Origin: Candidatus Blautia intestinavium
GTDB taxonomy: Bacteria > Bacillota > Clostridia > Lachnospirales > Lachnospiraceae
DNA: 64,000 bases
Assembly: GCA_019113745.1 (NCBI GenBank)
Contig: DXGV01000022.1
Location: 31,523 to 95,522 of the forward strand
Direction: 5' to 3'
Below, in pieces: positions 36,268 through 47,089 of this stretch (position 1 is the stretch's first letter; every line of letters starts with the position of its first letter). The notes under the pieces were generated by a model. The model was not told where the DNA came from and made no database searches. It saw only the letters and a list, made by a program, of their open reading frames with translations. Both the position numbers and the translations under genes were made by a program.

Positions 36268-38142
36268 TCATCCTTTCCTGGTCTTCCAGTTCAGCAGGAA
36301 AGCGGAATTTACGATCACAATCACCGATCCGGCGTTGTGGACCAGGGCTCCCACTACCGGATCCAGGATCCCGGTGAAGGCAAGAACGATCGCCACAAAA
36401 TTCAGCGTCATGGAAAAGGTCAGATTACATTTGATCGTGATCATCATACGCTTTGCCAGCCGCAGAAGGTGAGGCAGTTCGCTGATCTTATCGTTGATCA
36501 GGGCGATATCCGCCGCATCCACGGCAATGTCGCTTCCGATACCGCCCATGGCGATTCCCACAAAAGCTTTTTTCAGCGCCGGCGCGTCGTTGATCCCGTC
36601 ACCGATCATGCAGATCTTTTTTCCGGCCTTCTGGTACTCTTCGATCCGCTTCAGTTTATCCTCCGGCAGGCAGTCGGCATACACCTGTGAAATCCCCAGT
36701 CTTCCCGCCATATATTCCGCGGCGCTCTCATGGTCTCCGGTGAGAAGGACCGGCTTTACTTTGATACTTTTAATTTCCTGTATGGTATCCGGCGCGTCCG
36801 CTCTGAGCGTGTCGGACACCGCGGCAAAGCCTTTCATTTTTCCGTTCACTGCGATATGAATGACCGTGCAGCCTTTTCTCAGGAATTCCTCCGCCTGTAT
36901 TTTCAGGCTGTCCGGAAATGTAATTCTGTTTTCCGAGAAAAGTTCTGTATTTCCCGCCAGAATCTCCTGCCCTTCCACTACAGAATATACGCCCTTTCCC
37001 GGAAGCATTCGGAATTCCTCCGGCTGAGGAATCTTAAATTCCTTTTCCTTTTTAAAGCAGCTTACCACCGCTTTTCCCAGCGGATGCTCCGAGCGAAGTT
37101 CCGCTCCTGCCAGCAGCCGGTACAGCTTCTCCCTGTCCATCCCCGGATCACAGCTTATCACAGCCATTACCTCCGGCGCGCCACAGGTAAGAGTTCCCGT
37201 CTTGTCAAAAGTAATGCCGGACACAAGAGCCAGCCGTTCCAGCGCGTCTCCTTCCCGCACGAGAAATCCATGTTTTGTGGCGTTTCCGATCGCGGCCATG
37301 ATTGCCGTAGGAGTGGCCAGCACCAGGGCGCAGGGACAGAATACCACAAGGATCGTGACGGCGCGGATGATTTCGCCTGTAATAAGCCAGGTAAGGGCCG
37401 CCGCCGTAAGGGCTATGACAACGATCCATGTGGCCCACCGGTCGGCAATTCCCACGATTTTCGCCTTGCCTGAATCCGCCGACTGTACAAGTCTTATCAT
37501 TCTCTGGATAGAACTGTCGTCTCCCACTCTGGACGCCTTCATATCAAAGGCGCCGAACTGATTCACAGTCCCGCTGGAGACTTCATCCCCCACCGTCTTG
37601 TCTACCGGCAGAGACTCTCCTGTCATGACAGCCTGGTTGACGGAGGTCTGTCCGGACAGGATCACTCCGTCCACAGGAATCGTTTCTCCCGGAAGAACCC
37701 GGAGAATATCTCCGATCTGCACGTCTTTTGCAGCGATCACTGTCTCCGAATTGCCGGATACTTTTCTGGCGGTGCGCGGCGTCAGATGCACCAGCTTCTC
37801 AATCCCGGCTCTGGCCTTCGCCACAGTGAGATCCTCCAGAAGAGCCCCCAACTGCATGATAAAAGCCACTTCCCCGGCGGCAAAGATCTCGCCGATAATG
37901 ACGGAAGCAATCAGCGCCATGGAAACAAGTACGTCCGCCTTTATATCAAATGCTGTCACAAGTCCGATCACCGCTTCCAGGATAATGGGAATCCCGCACA
38001 GGATGATCGCCGCCCACGCCGGATCGATCCCTGCCGGCCGGATGTGCATAAGACTTGCCGCCAGCGCGATGCCCGAAATCACCAGAAACGTGATATCTCT
38101 CTTTATTCCTCCCCATTCCAGCATTTTCTCCAATGTTTTCAC
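36268..38142 (-). CDS. Heavy-metal P1B-type ATPase lacking an N-terminal HMA domain
   Basis: [57 protein letters not shown]. Confidence 0.92.
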   Translation of the reverse strand: MKTLEKMLEWGGIKRDITFLVISGIALAASLMHIRPAGIDPAWAAIILCGIPIILEAVIGLVTAFDIKADVLVSMALIASVIIGEIFAAGEVAFIMQLGALLEDLTVAKARAGIEKLVHLTPRTARKVSGNSETVIAAKDVQIGDILRVLPGETIPVDGVILSGQTSVNQAVMTGESLPVDKTVGDEVSSGTVNQFGAFDMKASRVGDDSSIQRMIRLVQSADSGKAKIVGIADRWATWIVVIALTAAALTWLITGEIIRAVTILVVFCPCALVLATPTAIMAAIGNATKHGFLVREGDALERLALVSGITFDKTGTLTCGAPEVMAVISCDPGMDREKLYRLLAGAELRSEHPLGKAVVSCFKKEKEFKIPQPEEFRMLPGKGVYSVVEGQEILAGNTELFSENRITFPDSLKIQAEEFLRKGCTVIHIAVNGKMKGFAAVSDTLRADAPDTIQEIKSIKVKPVLLTGDHESAAEYMAGRLGISQVYADCLPEDKLKRIEEYQKAGKKICMIGDGINDAPALKKAFVGIAMGGIGSDIAVDAADIALINDKISELPHLLRLAKRMMITIKCNLTFSMTLNFVAIVLAFTGILDPVVGALVHNAGSVIVIVNSAFLLNWKTRKG

Positions 38143-38165
38143 AAAAACTCCTCCTTTGCCCTCGC

Positions 38166-38206
38166 ATACCCCTATGGGTATATCTCCATTATACCTATAG
38201 GGGTAT
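38166..38206. promoter_or_regulatory. Two CsoR-type operator palindromes
   Basis: ATACCCCTATGGGTAT and ATACCTATAGGGGTAT between csoR-like and ATPase genes. Confidence 0.7.
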
Positions 38207-38221
38207 GGGCTGTCAAGGAGA

Positions 38222-38497
38222 TCATTTCATATTCGCGAAACGCTCTACCGCCTTTGTAAAATTGGCTATGGTCTGATCTGCATCCCCATGCTCGATCCCG
38301 TCCCGTACACAATGTTTGATATGCCCTTCCAGAACCACCTGTCCGGCTCTGTGAAGAGCTGATTTTGCCGCATTGATCTGCGCCAGGATATCTTCGCAGG
38401 GAACATCCTCGTCGATCATTCTGTCGATCGCCTGCACCTGTCCCACAATCTTCTTCAAACGCCGGTGCAGATTGTCGGAATCCATACACTGCCTCAT
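38222..38497 (-). CDS. CsoR/RcnR-family metal-sensing repressor
   Basis: [58 protein letters not shown] ligand pattern. Confidence 0.92.
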   Translation of the reverse strand: MRQCMDSDNLHRRLKKIVGQVQAIDRMIDEDVPCEDILAQINAAKSALHRAGQVVLEGHIKHCVRDGIEHGDADQTIANFTKAVERFANMK

Positions 38498-38582
38498 AAC
38501 TTACCTCTCCTGTCTGTATTATTTTTTATCATCACATCTGTTTGTCTGACACTGGAAAATCAGACTTTCCGAAAAAAGCGAT

Positions 38583-38598
38583 ATACCCTTGGGGGTAT
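38583..38598. promoter_or_regulatory. CsoR-type operator upstream of csoR-like gene
   Basis: ATACCCTTGGGGGTAT palindrome. Confidence 0.7.
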
Positions 38599-38634
38599 CT
38601 GTATGTAATATTATCCGCAGATATCTTTCTTTTG

Positions 38635-39189
38635 TCAAGCCTCCTCACTTTCAACATCAAACAAGGGCGCCAGTCTTTTTACGATTTTCTCACTGACACG
38701 GATCAGCATATCCAGATCTGCGCCCTGATTATTGAGATACACATAAAAAGAACCGTAAATCCCATAGGAAAGCAGGATATTTTTCTCCAGATCATCTTTG
38801 TACCGGGGGTATTTTTTCCAGATCAGTTTTTTCACCTCTTCTTCCAGGCAGTCCGCCAGACGGCTTTTATTTTTGCCTGAAAAAACAATATTGATCAGGG
38901 AACTGTTAGCGAGGCAGGCCATGTAAAGATTTCTGGCGAATATGTCCGAATTTTTCACTGAATAATCCTGTCCCTTGACGATACTCTGAAGAATGGAATC
39001 CACGACTTCTTTTTCCAGTTTTTCCGAAAGAGCATAGATGTCCTGATAATGGGTATAAAATGTAGATTTATTGATGCGGGCAAGCGCGCAGAGTTCCTTC
39101 ACCGTTATCTTTTCCAGCGGCCGCTTTGCTCTCAGCTCCAGAAAGGCGCTTTTTATGGCGTTTTCTGTTTTCTCTGTCCTGATATCCAT
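38635..39189 (-). CDS. TetR/AcrR-family regulator
   Basis: TENAIKSAFLELRAKRPLEKITVKELCALARINKSTFYTHYQDIYALSEKLE. Confidence 0.9.
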   Translation of the reverse strand: MDIRTEKTENAIKSAFLELRAKRPLEKITVKELCALARINKSTFYTHYQDIYALSEKLEKEVVDSILQSIVKGQDYSVKNSDIFARNLYMACLANSSLINIVFSGKNKSRLADCLEEEVKKLIWKKYPRYKDDLEKNILLSYGIYGSFYVYLNNQGADLDMLIRVSEKIVKRLAPLFDVESEEA

Positions 39190-39478
39190 ATTTCGTCCTC
39201 CATATTCCGTTATCGATGCAGCTCAGGATTCGCCTGCGGGTTCTGGCGTGGGATTCAGGCCAGCTTTTGCCGACATGACACATTTCCATTCCCCACGGGT
39301 TTCTCCGACACATCACACAATCTGTCGTTTATCCGTCTTTTTCCAAACATTATCGGTGGACATTGCGCGGGTGTTTTTTTATATTATAACCAGTAAATCA
39401 ACTCATGTCTATTATTTTCTTTTGCTTTACGGAAGCCGGAAAAAGGAGACACTGTAGACCGGATTATGAGGAGGAAAC

Positions 39479-41275
39479 ATGGATTTTTACGGATTTTATA
39501 CAGGAAAAATTTTTGACGCGTGGGAATATCTGGGCGCTCATATAGAGAAAGACGGGGTAACTTTCCGGACTTTCGCTCCCGGCGCTTCGAGGGTTTCTCT
39601 CATCGGCGAATTCAACGGATGGGAAGAGACAGCGATGCGCCGTGTCTCCGACGGCAACTTCTGGGAATGCCATATTGACAGCGCCGGAGAAGGTATGATG
39701 TACAAATACCGGATTTATGACCGTTCCGGAAACTGGATCGATCACTGTGATCCTTATGGTTACGGTATGGAACTGCGTCCCGGCACGGCTTCCGTGATCC
39801 GGGATCTTGGCGCTTATCAGTTCTGCGATGTGGAATGGATGAAAAACAGAAGCGACTGCCGCACCGGCCCGCTGAATATATACGAAGTCCATTTCGGCTC
39901 TTTTCGCAAGCCTTCCGAAGAGCCGGACGACTGGTATGATTATGAAGAGATGGCGGATATCCTGATCCCCTATCTTCTGGAAAACGGATATAACTATCTG
40001 GAGATCATGCCGCTGAACGAATACCCCTGTGATGAATCCTGGGGCTATCAGGCAACCGGATTCTACAGTCCCACTTCGCGGTACGGCACAGCCGCCCAGC
40101 TGATGGCCTTCGTTGACGCCTGCCACCGGAACGGAATCGGCGTGATCATGGATTTCGTTCCCGTACATTTTGCAGTGGACGGATACGCGCTGGCAAATTA
40201 TGACGGTACTCCTCTTTACGAATATCCCAATTCCGCTGTGGGAGTCAGCGAATGGGGAAGCTGCAATTTCATGCATTCCCGGGGCGAAGTCCGCAGTTTC
40301 CTTCAGTCCTGCGCCAGTTACTGGCTGAGCAAATATCATATCGACGGTCTCCGGATGGACGCTGTCAGCCGCGCCATCTACTGGCAGGGCGATCCCGCCC
40401 GGGGCGTGAATTCCAACGCTGTCGATTTCATCCGCTATATGAACCAGGGTTTGAAAAAGCTTTATCCCACAGCCATTCTCGCCGCGGAGGATTCTACCTC
40501 TTTTCCCAAAGTCACGGAACCTGTCGCGGACGGCGGTCTTGGCTTTGATTATAAGTGGGATATGGGGTGGATGAACGACACGCTGGACTATTTCCGCACA
40601 GCGCCGGAATACAGGAGCCGGGATTACCACAAACTCACTTTCTCCATGATGTACTACTATAACGACCGCTTTCTGCTGCCTTTGTCCCATGATGAATCCG
40701 TACACGGCAAGGCTACGGTCCTGCAGAAAATGAATGGGGATTATGACCGGAAATTCACCCAGGCGCGGGCGTTCTATATGTATATGTACGCCCATCCGGG
40801 CAAAAAGCTGAATTTCATGGGAAATGAATTCGGCCAGCTCCGGGAATGGGATGAAAAAAGAGAACAGGACTGGCTTCTTCTGGACTATCCTGTTCACAGC
40901 GGTTTCGCGCGGTTTATGAAAGATCTGAACCATCTGTATCTGAAGCATCCCGCTTTCTGGGAGAAAGATTACGAGACCGACGGTTTCCGCTGGATCGACT
41001 GCCATCAGGAAGATTCCTGCGTTTATGCGATCGAACGGAAAAGCCGGAAAGAACGTCTGGCCGCTGTCTTTAACTTCTCAGACCACGAACAGAAATATGA
41101 ACTGAACCTTCCGGAAGACACTTGCCTTCAGGAAGTTCTGAACAGTGATCTGTGCATTTACGGAGGCAGCCAGGACCGGGATCTGCAGACCCTTAAAATC
41201 ACAAAAAGAGGAAGCTGTCTTCTGACGCTTCCCCCTTATTCCGGCGTGTATTATCTCCTGCAGGAGAATACCTGA
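39479..41275 (+). CDS. glgB: 1,4-alpha-glucan branching enzyme
   Basis: GVTFRTFAPGASRVSLIGEFNGWEE; YEVHFGSFRKP; DGLRMDAVSR; LPLSHDESVHGKATVLQKM; MGNEFGQ. Confidence 0.95.
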   Translation: MDFYGFYTGKIFDAWEYLGAHIEKDGVTFRTFAPGASRVSLIGEFNGWEETAMRRVSDGNFWECHIDSAGEGMMYKYRIYDRSGNWIDHCDPYGYGMELRPGTASVIRDLGAYQFCDVEWMKNRSDCRTGPLNIYEVHFGSFRKPSEEPDDWYDYEEMADILIPYLLENGYNYLEIMPLNEYPCDESWGYQATGFYSPTSRYGTAAQLMAFVDACHRNGIGVIMDFVPVHFAVDGYALANYDGTPLYEYPNSAVGVSEWGSCNFMHSRGEVRSFLQSCASYWLSKYHIDGLRMDAVSRAIYWQGDPARGVNSNAVDFIRYMNQGLKKLYPTAILAAEDSTSFPKVTEPVADGGLGFDYKWDMGWMNDTLDYFRTAPEYRSRDYHKLTFSMMYYYNDRFLLPLSHDESVHGKATVLQKMNGDYDRKFTQARAFYMYMYAHPGKKLNFMGNEFGQLREWDEKREQDWLLLDYPVHSGFARFMKDLNHLYLKHPAFWEKDYETDGFRWIDCHQEDSCVYAIERKSRKERLAAVFNFSDHEQKYELNLPEDTCLQEVLNSDLCIYGGSQDRDLQTLKITKRGSCLLTLPPYSGVYYLLQENT

Positions 41276-41399
41276 CGCTGATATGGATTTGTCGCTCGCC
41301 GCCTCTTTAGACGGCGAGCCGTCCCCCATATGATATTAGCATCAGTGTACATGGGGACAATACGGTCGACAATGGGCTGACAGGTCATAACGGGCCGCA

Positions 41400-42308
41400 C
41401 TAAAGGCAATTATTTTTCTCCAGTATATCCTGGAGATATTTTATCTGCTCCTTATCCAGAGACGCAAACGGCCTGCGGCACTCTCCGCAATCGATTCCCT
41501 GGAGTTTTAACGCTGCCTTAACTCCTTTAAACACACCTACCTTTGTAAGCGCTTCGATCACTTCATTTACATCGTCCTGTATCTTTCGAGCGTCTTCCCA
41601 TCGATTTTCAGAAATCAACTTTTGCATTTTTACAAATTTATCCGGCATAATATTAAATGTAGAGCCGATACCTGCCTGAACGCCGATCACAGAAGCGCTG
41701 AGAAACAATTCATCATGACCGCAGAAGATACTTTTTTCAGGATATTTTTTCAGAATTCTTTCCAGCTGGAACAGATCATAGCTTGTATGCTTCATACCGA
41801 TAATTTTATCGTTGGAAAAAAATCTTTCGATATCTTCTGTGTTAAAAGTGATTCCTGACATAGCCGGAATGTTATAAATAATCACAGGAACATTTACAGC
41901 GTCTGCAAGATCGTTATAATACCGTATATATTCTTCCATTGTAAATGGAAAATAAAAAGGCGGAACCGACGAAACAGCAGATACGCCGAGAGATTCTGCG
42001 TGTTTTGCCAGTTCTATACCCTGGTCAGTAGAAAACACACCGATATTGGCGATCACATCCGCTCTGCCGCGCACTGTCTTTATAACCAATTCAAGCATAT
42101 AACGTCTTTCTTTGGCAGAAAGCAGATAAGATTCTCCTGTGCTTCCCCCTACATAAAAACCTCTGACTCCTTTTTCCAGACAATGCTCCACAAGTTTTTC
42201 CACAGATTCCGGCGCAATATTTCCTTTCTCATCAAAAGGAGTCACCAATGCCGGAAAAATCCCTTTGAACTTTTTCATATTCTTATATTCCCTCTCAGAT
42301 GTTTTCAT
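41400..42308 (-). CDS. Dihydrodipicolinate synthase/N-acetylneuraminate lyase family aldolase
   Basis: GIFPALVTPFDEKGNI; GGSTGESYLLSAKER; VIIYNIPAMSGI; IIGMKHTSYDLFQL. Confidence 0.92.
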   Translation of the reverse strand: MKTSEREYKNMKKFKGIFPALVTPFDEKGNIAPESVEKLVEHCLEKGVRGFYVGGSTGESYLLSAKERRYMLELVIKTVRGRADVIANIGVFSTDQGIELAKHAESLGVSAVSSVPPFYFPFTMEEYIRYYNDLADAVNVPVIIYNIPAMSGITFNTEDIERFFSNDKIIGMKHTSYDLFQLERILKKYPEKSIFCGHDELFLSASVIGVQAGIGSTFNIMPDKFVKMQKLISENRWEDARKIQDDVNEVIEALTKVGVFKGVKAALKLQGIDCGECRRPFASLDKEQIKYLQDILEKNNCL

Positions 42309-43773
42309 TATATTTCTTCATCGCATAACGGAAAATAACAGATTTTTCCTGTGTAACCTCTTCCAGTACAGAAGACATACACTCACGGCTGTTGCCGCTC
42401 ATCTTTTTCCCGCCTCCGAAAGGAAGCTCCTGCGCACGGAATCCACCGGACCCGTTTACCGCCACCATTCCGGTACGCAGACTTGCCGCCACCTTCATAG
42501 CATCCTGAAGATTATTGGTAATAACGCCGGAACTAAGTCCATAGTCTGAAGTTTCCGCAATTTCAATCGCTTCATCCAGAGTGCGGAAAGTAAACACAGG
42601 AAATACCGGACCGAAAATTTCCATATTTCTGCAGATATCCATCTCTTTCGTACAGTTATCCAGAACCGTGGGCATATAATAGGCACCTCTCCGCACTCCA
42701 CCGTATACCAGTTTAGCTCCCTGGGCAATAGTATGCTGTACCTGTCGCTCCACTTCCTCTGACGCTTTTTCACTGATCAGCACGCCGAAATCTGTATGAA
42801 TATCCATAAGGTCGCCCTCTTTGACAGTTTTCAGCCGTTCTTCAATAAGCCTTTTTACAAACACATCCTTAATAGACTCATGAACGATAAACCGTTTGGC
42901 GCCTGAACAGCACTGTCCTGCATTTCTGGTTTTGTCTCCCGCTTCATTAACTGCGAGATCCATATCACAGTCTGCGCAGATTATAAGGGGATCGTTTCCA
43001 CCCAGTTCGAATTTGTAAGGAGTTAAATTCTCCGCCGCATGTCTGGCAATTTCTTTTCCTGCCTCCACTCCTCCGGTAAGATTTAGCTGGGCAATGAATG
43101 GATTCTCGGAAATCCAGTTTCCTACGGTCGCTCCTCCTCCTGTAATACACTGTACCACGCCAGGAGTTACACCAGCCTCTATCAGAAGTCCCATCAGTTT
43201 GAGAACGGTCAAAGGATTGGAAGTAGCCGGTTTCACTACAATAGCGTTTCCCGCCATCAGGGCCGGTCCTGCCTTAAAAGCCCAGAGGGCGGCCGGAAAA
43301 TTAAAAGGAACTATACAGGCGATCACTCCTAATGGCTCATGCACCGTTACCTGAAGATCATCGTCATAACCGCCTTCAATTCCCATCGGCATAGTCTTTC
43401 CATAATGATGCTTTACGATCTCAATGGCGCTTTCGAAAGTCATATAGACGGAATCAATTTCTCCATAGGAATCATAAACAGGTTTTCCTGTCTCAAGTGT
43501 CAACGTTTTGGCAAGATCCTCTCGATGTTCTTCCAGAAGTTCCAGATATTTCCTGAGAATCTTTGCGCGTTCCCGGATAATGACTCTGTTCCATTTTTTC
43601 TGAGCAGCAACCGCCTCCTCAATAGCTCTGTCCACGTCTTCTTTCGTTGCGCTGGGAACAGTATCCAGGAAACTTCCATCATAAGGATTGGTAACTTCTA
43701 TTATTTCCCCATCAGATGAATCTGTCCAATTGCCGTTTATCAGCATTTTCATAATTTCAGCTCCTCCTTCCAT
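42295..43773 (-). CDS. Aldehyde dehydrogenase family protein
   Basis: IVPFNFPAALWAFKAGPALMAGN; FELGGNDPLI; AGQCCSGAKRFIVHE. Confidence 0.92.
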   Translation of the reverse strand: MEGGAEIMKMLINGNWTDSSDGEIIEVTNPYDGSFLDTVPSATKEDVDRAIEEAVAAQKKWNRVIIRERAKILRKYLELLEEHREDLAKTLTLETGKPVYDSYGEIDSVYMTFESAIEIVKHHYGKTMPMGIEGGYDDDLQVTVHEPLGVIACIVPFNFPAALWAFKAGPALMAGNAIVVKPATSNPLTVLKLMGLLIEAGVTPGVVQCITGGGATVGNWISENPFIAQLNLTGGVEAGKEIARHAAENLTPYKFELGGNDPLIICADCDMDLAVNEAGDKTRNAGQCCSGAKRFIVHESIKDVFVKRLIEERLKTVKEGDLMDIHTDFGVLISEKASEEVERQVQHTIAQGAKLVYGGVRRGAYYMPTVLDNCTKEMDICRNMEIFGPVFPVFTFRTLDEAIEIAETSDYGLSSGVITNNLQDAMKVAASLRTGMVAVNGSGGFRAQELPFGGGKKMSGNSRECMSSVLEEVTQEKSVIFRYAMKKYNENI

Positions 43774-44629
43774 AAAGAGCCGCTTTCCCGGTCGTCCGGA
43801 ACAGCTCTAATTTATGTTCTACCACTTTCTGCATAGCTGCGATGCAGGATGGCTGAATAATATTCGGCTCTCTCAGGCTTTCGTCTTTCAGTACTTCTCG
43901 CATTTTCTCATAATATGCAACCTTAATATCGCTGGAAATATTGATTTTATTAATTCCTATCTTTACCGCTTCAGCAATTTCCTCATCAGAATTGTTGGAA
44001 CCTCCATGAAGTACCAGCGGAACTCCGACTTTTGCCTTAATTTCTTTTAAAATATCAAGACGGAGTTTTGGTGTCATACCCGCAGGATAAAGACCATGAG
44101 ATGTTCCGATTGCCACCGCCAGGGTATCTACCTTTGTCCGTTCTACGAATTCCGCCGCATCTGCCGGATTTGTATAGATAATCTGTTCTGCCCCGGCCTC
44201 CGCCTGTCCATCGGTAGATCCTATTGTTCCAAGTTCCGCTTCCACAGAAACATTTGCCGGATGGGAAATTTCCACGATCTTCTGCGCTCCCTTGATATTT
44301 TCTTCAAAGGGAAGATCTGATCCGTCGAACATAACGGAAGTAAAACCTGCCTGAATGGCATAAATTATTTTTTTATAGTCATTACAATGATCCAGATGCA
44401 GACATACCGGTACCGGAGATTTATAAGCGCGTTTGATAATGGCATCCACCAGGTCCGTTCCGGTAAAATCCAATTCCAGTGGATGTATTTCAATGATCAC
44501 CGGCGAATCAGTTTTTTCGCAGGATTCCATGATTCCCATAAACATGGAATAGTCGCTTACATTAAACGCCGGAATAGCAAAATAGTTTTCATTTGCAATC
44601 TTTAACAGATCTTTCATATTTAAAAGCAT
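43757..44629 (-). CDS. Class II fructose-bisphosphate aldolase family protein
   Basis: PVCLHLDHCNDYKKI; EAELGTIGS; LVLHGGSNNSDEEI. Confidence 0.92.
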   Translation of the reverse strand: MLLNMKDLLKIANENYFAIPAFNVSDYSMFMGIMESCEKTDSPVIIEIHPLELDFTGTDLVDAIIKRAYKSPVPVCLHLDHCNDYKKIIYAIQAGFTSVMFDGSDLPFEENIKGAQKIVEISHPANVSVEAELGTIGSTDGQAEAGAEQIIYTNPADAAEFVERTKVDTLAVAIGTSHGLYPAGMTPKLRLDILKEIKAKVGVPLVLHGGSNNSDEEIAEAVKIGINKINISSDIKVAYYEKMREVLKDESLREPNIIQPSCIAAMQKVVEHKLELFRTTGKAALYGRRS

Positions 44630-44641
44630 AATTTATCCCTC

Positions 44642-46090
44642 TTATTTTCTTTCGTTGAACGCATAGCGGAACACAATGGATTTTAACTGGGTTACTTCAT
44701 CCATTACCTTGGAAAGGGACTCTCTGCTGTTCCCGCTCATTTTCTTTCCGCCGCCAAAGGGGAGTTCTGCCGCACGGAAATTTCCGGAACCGTTGATCGC
44801 AATATGTCCCGTTTTTAATTTCTTCGCTGTCTGCAAACAGGTATAGATATTTTTGGAGAAAAGTCCTCCACCCAGTCCATAATGCGAATTATTGGCAATC
44901 GCAACCGCTTCCTCCACAGTATCAAAACCTATCACCGGCCATACAGGTCCGAAAACCTCCATATCTTTTGCAATATCCATTTCCGGTGTAACATCCACCA
45001 GAATCGTAGGATCGTAAAACGCGCCGTTTCTCTTTCCACCCCGGGCTATTTTAGCTCCCTGAGCGACAGTAAGATTCACCTGCTCTTCCACTTTTTTTGC
45101 CGCCCGCTCCGCGATCATCGGCCCCATATTAACTTTAGGATCCATGGGATCGCCGATCACCAGTTTATCCAATTCTGCGGCAAGTCTTTTGACAAACTCT
45201 TCTTTTAAAGAGTTATGAATGATAAATCTCTTGGAACCTGTACAACACTGACGATTATTCCTTGCCTGATCCTCCGCTTCTTTGATCACGAGATCCATAT
45301 CCGCATCCTCAAATACGATAAAAGCATCGTTTCCGCCAAGCTCAAATTTATAATCTGTCAGATGCTTCGCTGCTGTTTTGGCAATACTGATTCCCGCTTC
45401 AGTGCTTCCGGTAAAGTTTACACCGGCAATCCTGGGATCATCCACCAGAAGATCGCCCACCAGAGAGCCTTTTCCTGTCAGGCACTGCGCCACGCCTGCA
45501 GGAACGCCTGCTTCATGGAGCATCTCATGAAGTACAAGAAGTGTCATAGGATCAAAAGAAGGAGCCTTTACGACAATCGTATTTCCTGCCGCCAAAGCCG
45601 CAGCTGTCTTAAATGCCCAGATCGCGGGCGGAAAATTATAGGGGATGATGCAGGCCAGAGTTCCCAGCGGTTCATGTATGGTGATCTGAAGATCGTCGTC
45701 ATATCCCGGTTCCGTACCCAGCGGCATCGTCGCCCCGTAATAATGAAGCGCAACATCGCAGGCGCCCCGGTACACATAAGCTACGGAATCCAGTTCCCAT
45801 ACCGCTTCCTTCATATAAGGCTTTCCAGCTTCTTTGGCAAGAATTTTTCCCAGCTCCAGACGTCTTTCCATAACCATATCTGCAAATCTTCTGAGGATAA
45901 TACAACGTTCTCTTACCGGCAGGGCCGCCCATGCCTCCTGCGCTTCTATTGCACCGTCTACCGCTTTCTTTACATCCTCCGCCGTGGCAGAAGGAACAGT
46001 GTCAATTACCTGAAGAGTTGCGGGATTGATAATATCCTGCGTCTTTCCGTCAGAAGAATCTACTTTCTGACCATTGATGATCATTTTCAT
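44642..46090 (-). CDS. Aldehyde dehydrogenase family protein, paralog of 42295-43773
   Basis: IIPYNFPPAIWAFKTAAALAAGN; FELGGNDAFIV; NRQCCTGSKRFIIHN. Confidence 0.92.
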   Translation of the reverse strand: MKMIINGQKVDSSDGKTQDIINPATLQVIDTVPSATAEDVKKAVDGAIEAQEAWAALPVRERCIILRRFADMVMERRLELGKILAKEAGKPYMKEAVWELDSVAYVYRGACDVALHYYGATMPLGTEPGYDDDLQITIHEPLGTLACIIPYNFPPAIWAFKTAAALAAGNTIVVKAPSFDPMTLLVLHEMLHEAGVPAGVAQCLTGKGSLVGDLLVDDPRIAGVNFTGSTEAGISIAKTAAKHLTDYKFELGGNDAFIVFEDADMDLVIKEAEDQARNNRQCCTGSKRFIIHNSLKEEFVKRLAAELDKLVIGDPMDPKVNMGPMIAERAAKKVEEQVNLTVAQGAKIARGGKRNGAFYDPTILVDVTPEMDIAKDMEVFGPVWPVIGFDTVEEAVAIANNSHYGLGGGLFSKNIYTCLQTAKKLKTGHIAINGSGNFRAAELPFGGGKKMSGNSRESLSKVMDEVTQLKSIVFRYAFNERK

Positions 46091-46128
46091 AATACAAATC
46101 TCCTTTCACGATATACAATGGACTGTTC

Positions 46129-47070
46129 TTATTTTCTATGGCTGTCCAGGTATGCCTGTACCTGTTCCTTACTTTTTATCGCACCATTAGCGCCATATTC
46201 ACTGATTGCGATAGCCGCAGCCGCGGATCCGAAATACAGGGCTTCTTCCAACTCTAATCCATCCATAATTCCTGTGAGAAATCCCGCCACGAAATTGTCG
46301 CCGCCGCCCAGTGTATCCACCACCTGATCGGCTATACTTTCCACCCGGAAGGTTCTTCCACCCTGACTGGCAAAAACGCCTTCCGCGCCCAGCTTGAGAA
46401 CCACTGTAGAGACGCCTCTTCTATGAAACTCATCTGCAATTTCCTCCGGAGTATTTTTTCCGGTAAAGTATGATGCCTCATGATAACTGGGAACAAGATA
46501 ATCAATATACGGGAGTGCCGCCCCGATGTCATCCAGCGTCATCTGAGACTGATCCAGCACCATATCCGCAGCAGTAAGCAGCCCCGCCTCTTTTGCAGTG
46601 TGGAAAAGTTCCTTGAGATCATCTTCTCTCTGACCCCTGCTCCAGAAAAGGCTTGCTACAGAAAGAAGCTTCGCTCCGCTAAAATCCAGATCAAATTGTC
46701 GCGGATTGTAGCACATATTGCCTGCCGCGCCGTTTTTCAACGTCATGCAGCCGTGCTCCCCGTCTGCTCCTACCGTCACTACCGTAGCCGTGGTTCCATG
46801 TTCTTTATCCAGAATAATACCGTCCGTCTCTATTCCGGCCTTTTTTATCATGCCAAGAAAGGCGTCTCCCAAACTGTCTTCCCCGATTACTGTATAAAGT
46901 TTTACATCGTTTCCCATAGCTTTCAGGCTCACAGCCTCGTTTACCGCATCTCCGCCCAGATACATGTTAATGGATTCCGAAAACTGCGTCATTCCATCTG
47001 GCGTACGGTCAGGACCGTTTTTTACGATCACATCCACCACCGCATTGCCTACACACAGAATTTTATTCAT
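46129..47070 (-). CDS. PfkB-family carbohydrate kinase
   Basis: LGGDAVNEAVSLKAMGNDVKLYTVIGEDSLGDAF; DTLGGGDNFVAGFLTG. Confidence 0.92.
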   Translation of the reverse strand: MNKILCVGNAVVDVIVKNGPDRTPDGMTQFSESINMYLGGDAVNEAVSLKAMGNDVKLYTVIGEDSLGDAFLGMIKKAGIETDGIILDKEHGTTATVVTVGADGEHGCMTLKNGAAGNMCYNPRQFDLDFSGAKLLSVASLFWSRGQREDDLKELFHTAKEAGLLTAADMVLDQSQMTLDDIGAALPYIDYLVPSYHEASYFTGKNTPEEIADEFHRRGVSTVVLKLGAEGVFASQGGRTFRVESIADQVVDTLGGGDNFVAGFLTGIMDGLELEEALYFGSAAAAIAISEYGANGAIKSKEQVQAYLDSHRK

Positions 47071-47089
47071 GGAATCATTCTCCTTTCCT

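Noticed and set aside
39464-41005. 513-aa minus-strand ORF opposite glgB
   Set aside because: Antisense shadow of a clear GlgB reading frame; no recognisable domain.
45215-46327. 370-aa plus-strand ORF
   Set aside because: Antisense to an aldehyde dehydrogenase; composition typical of a shadow frame.
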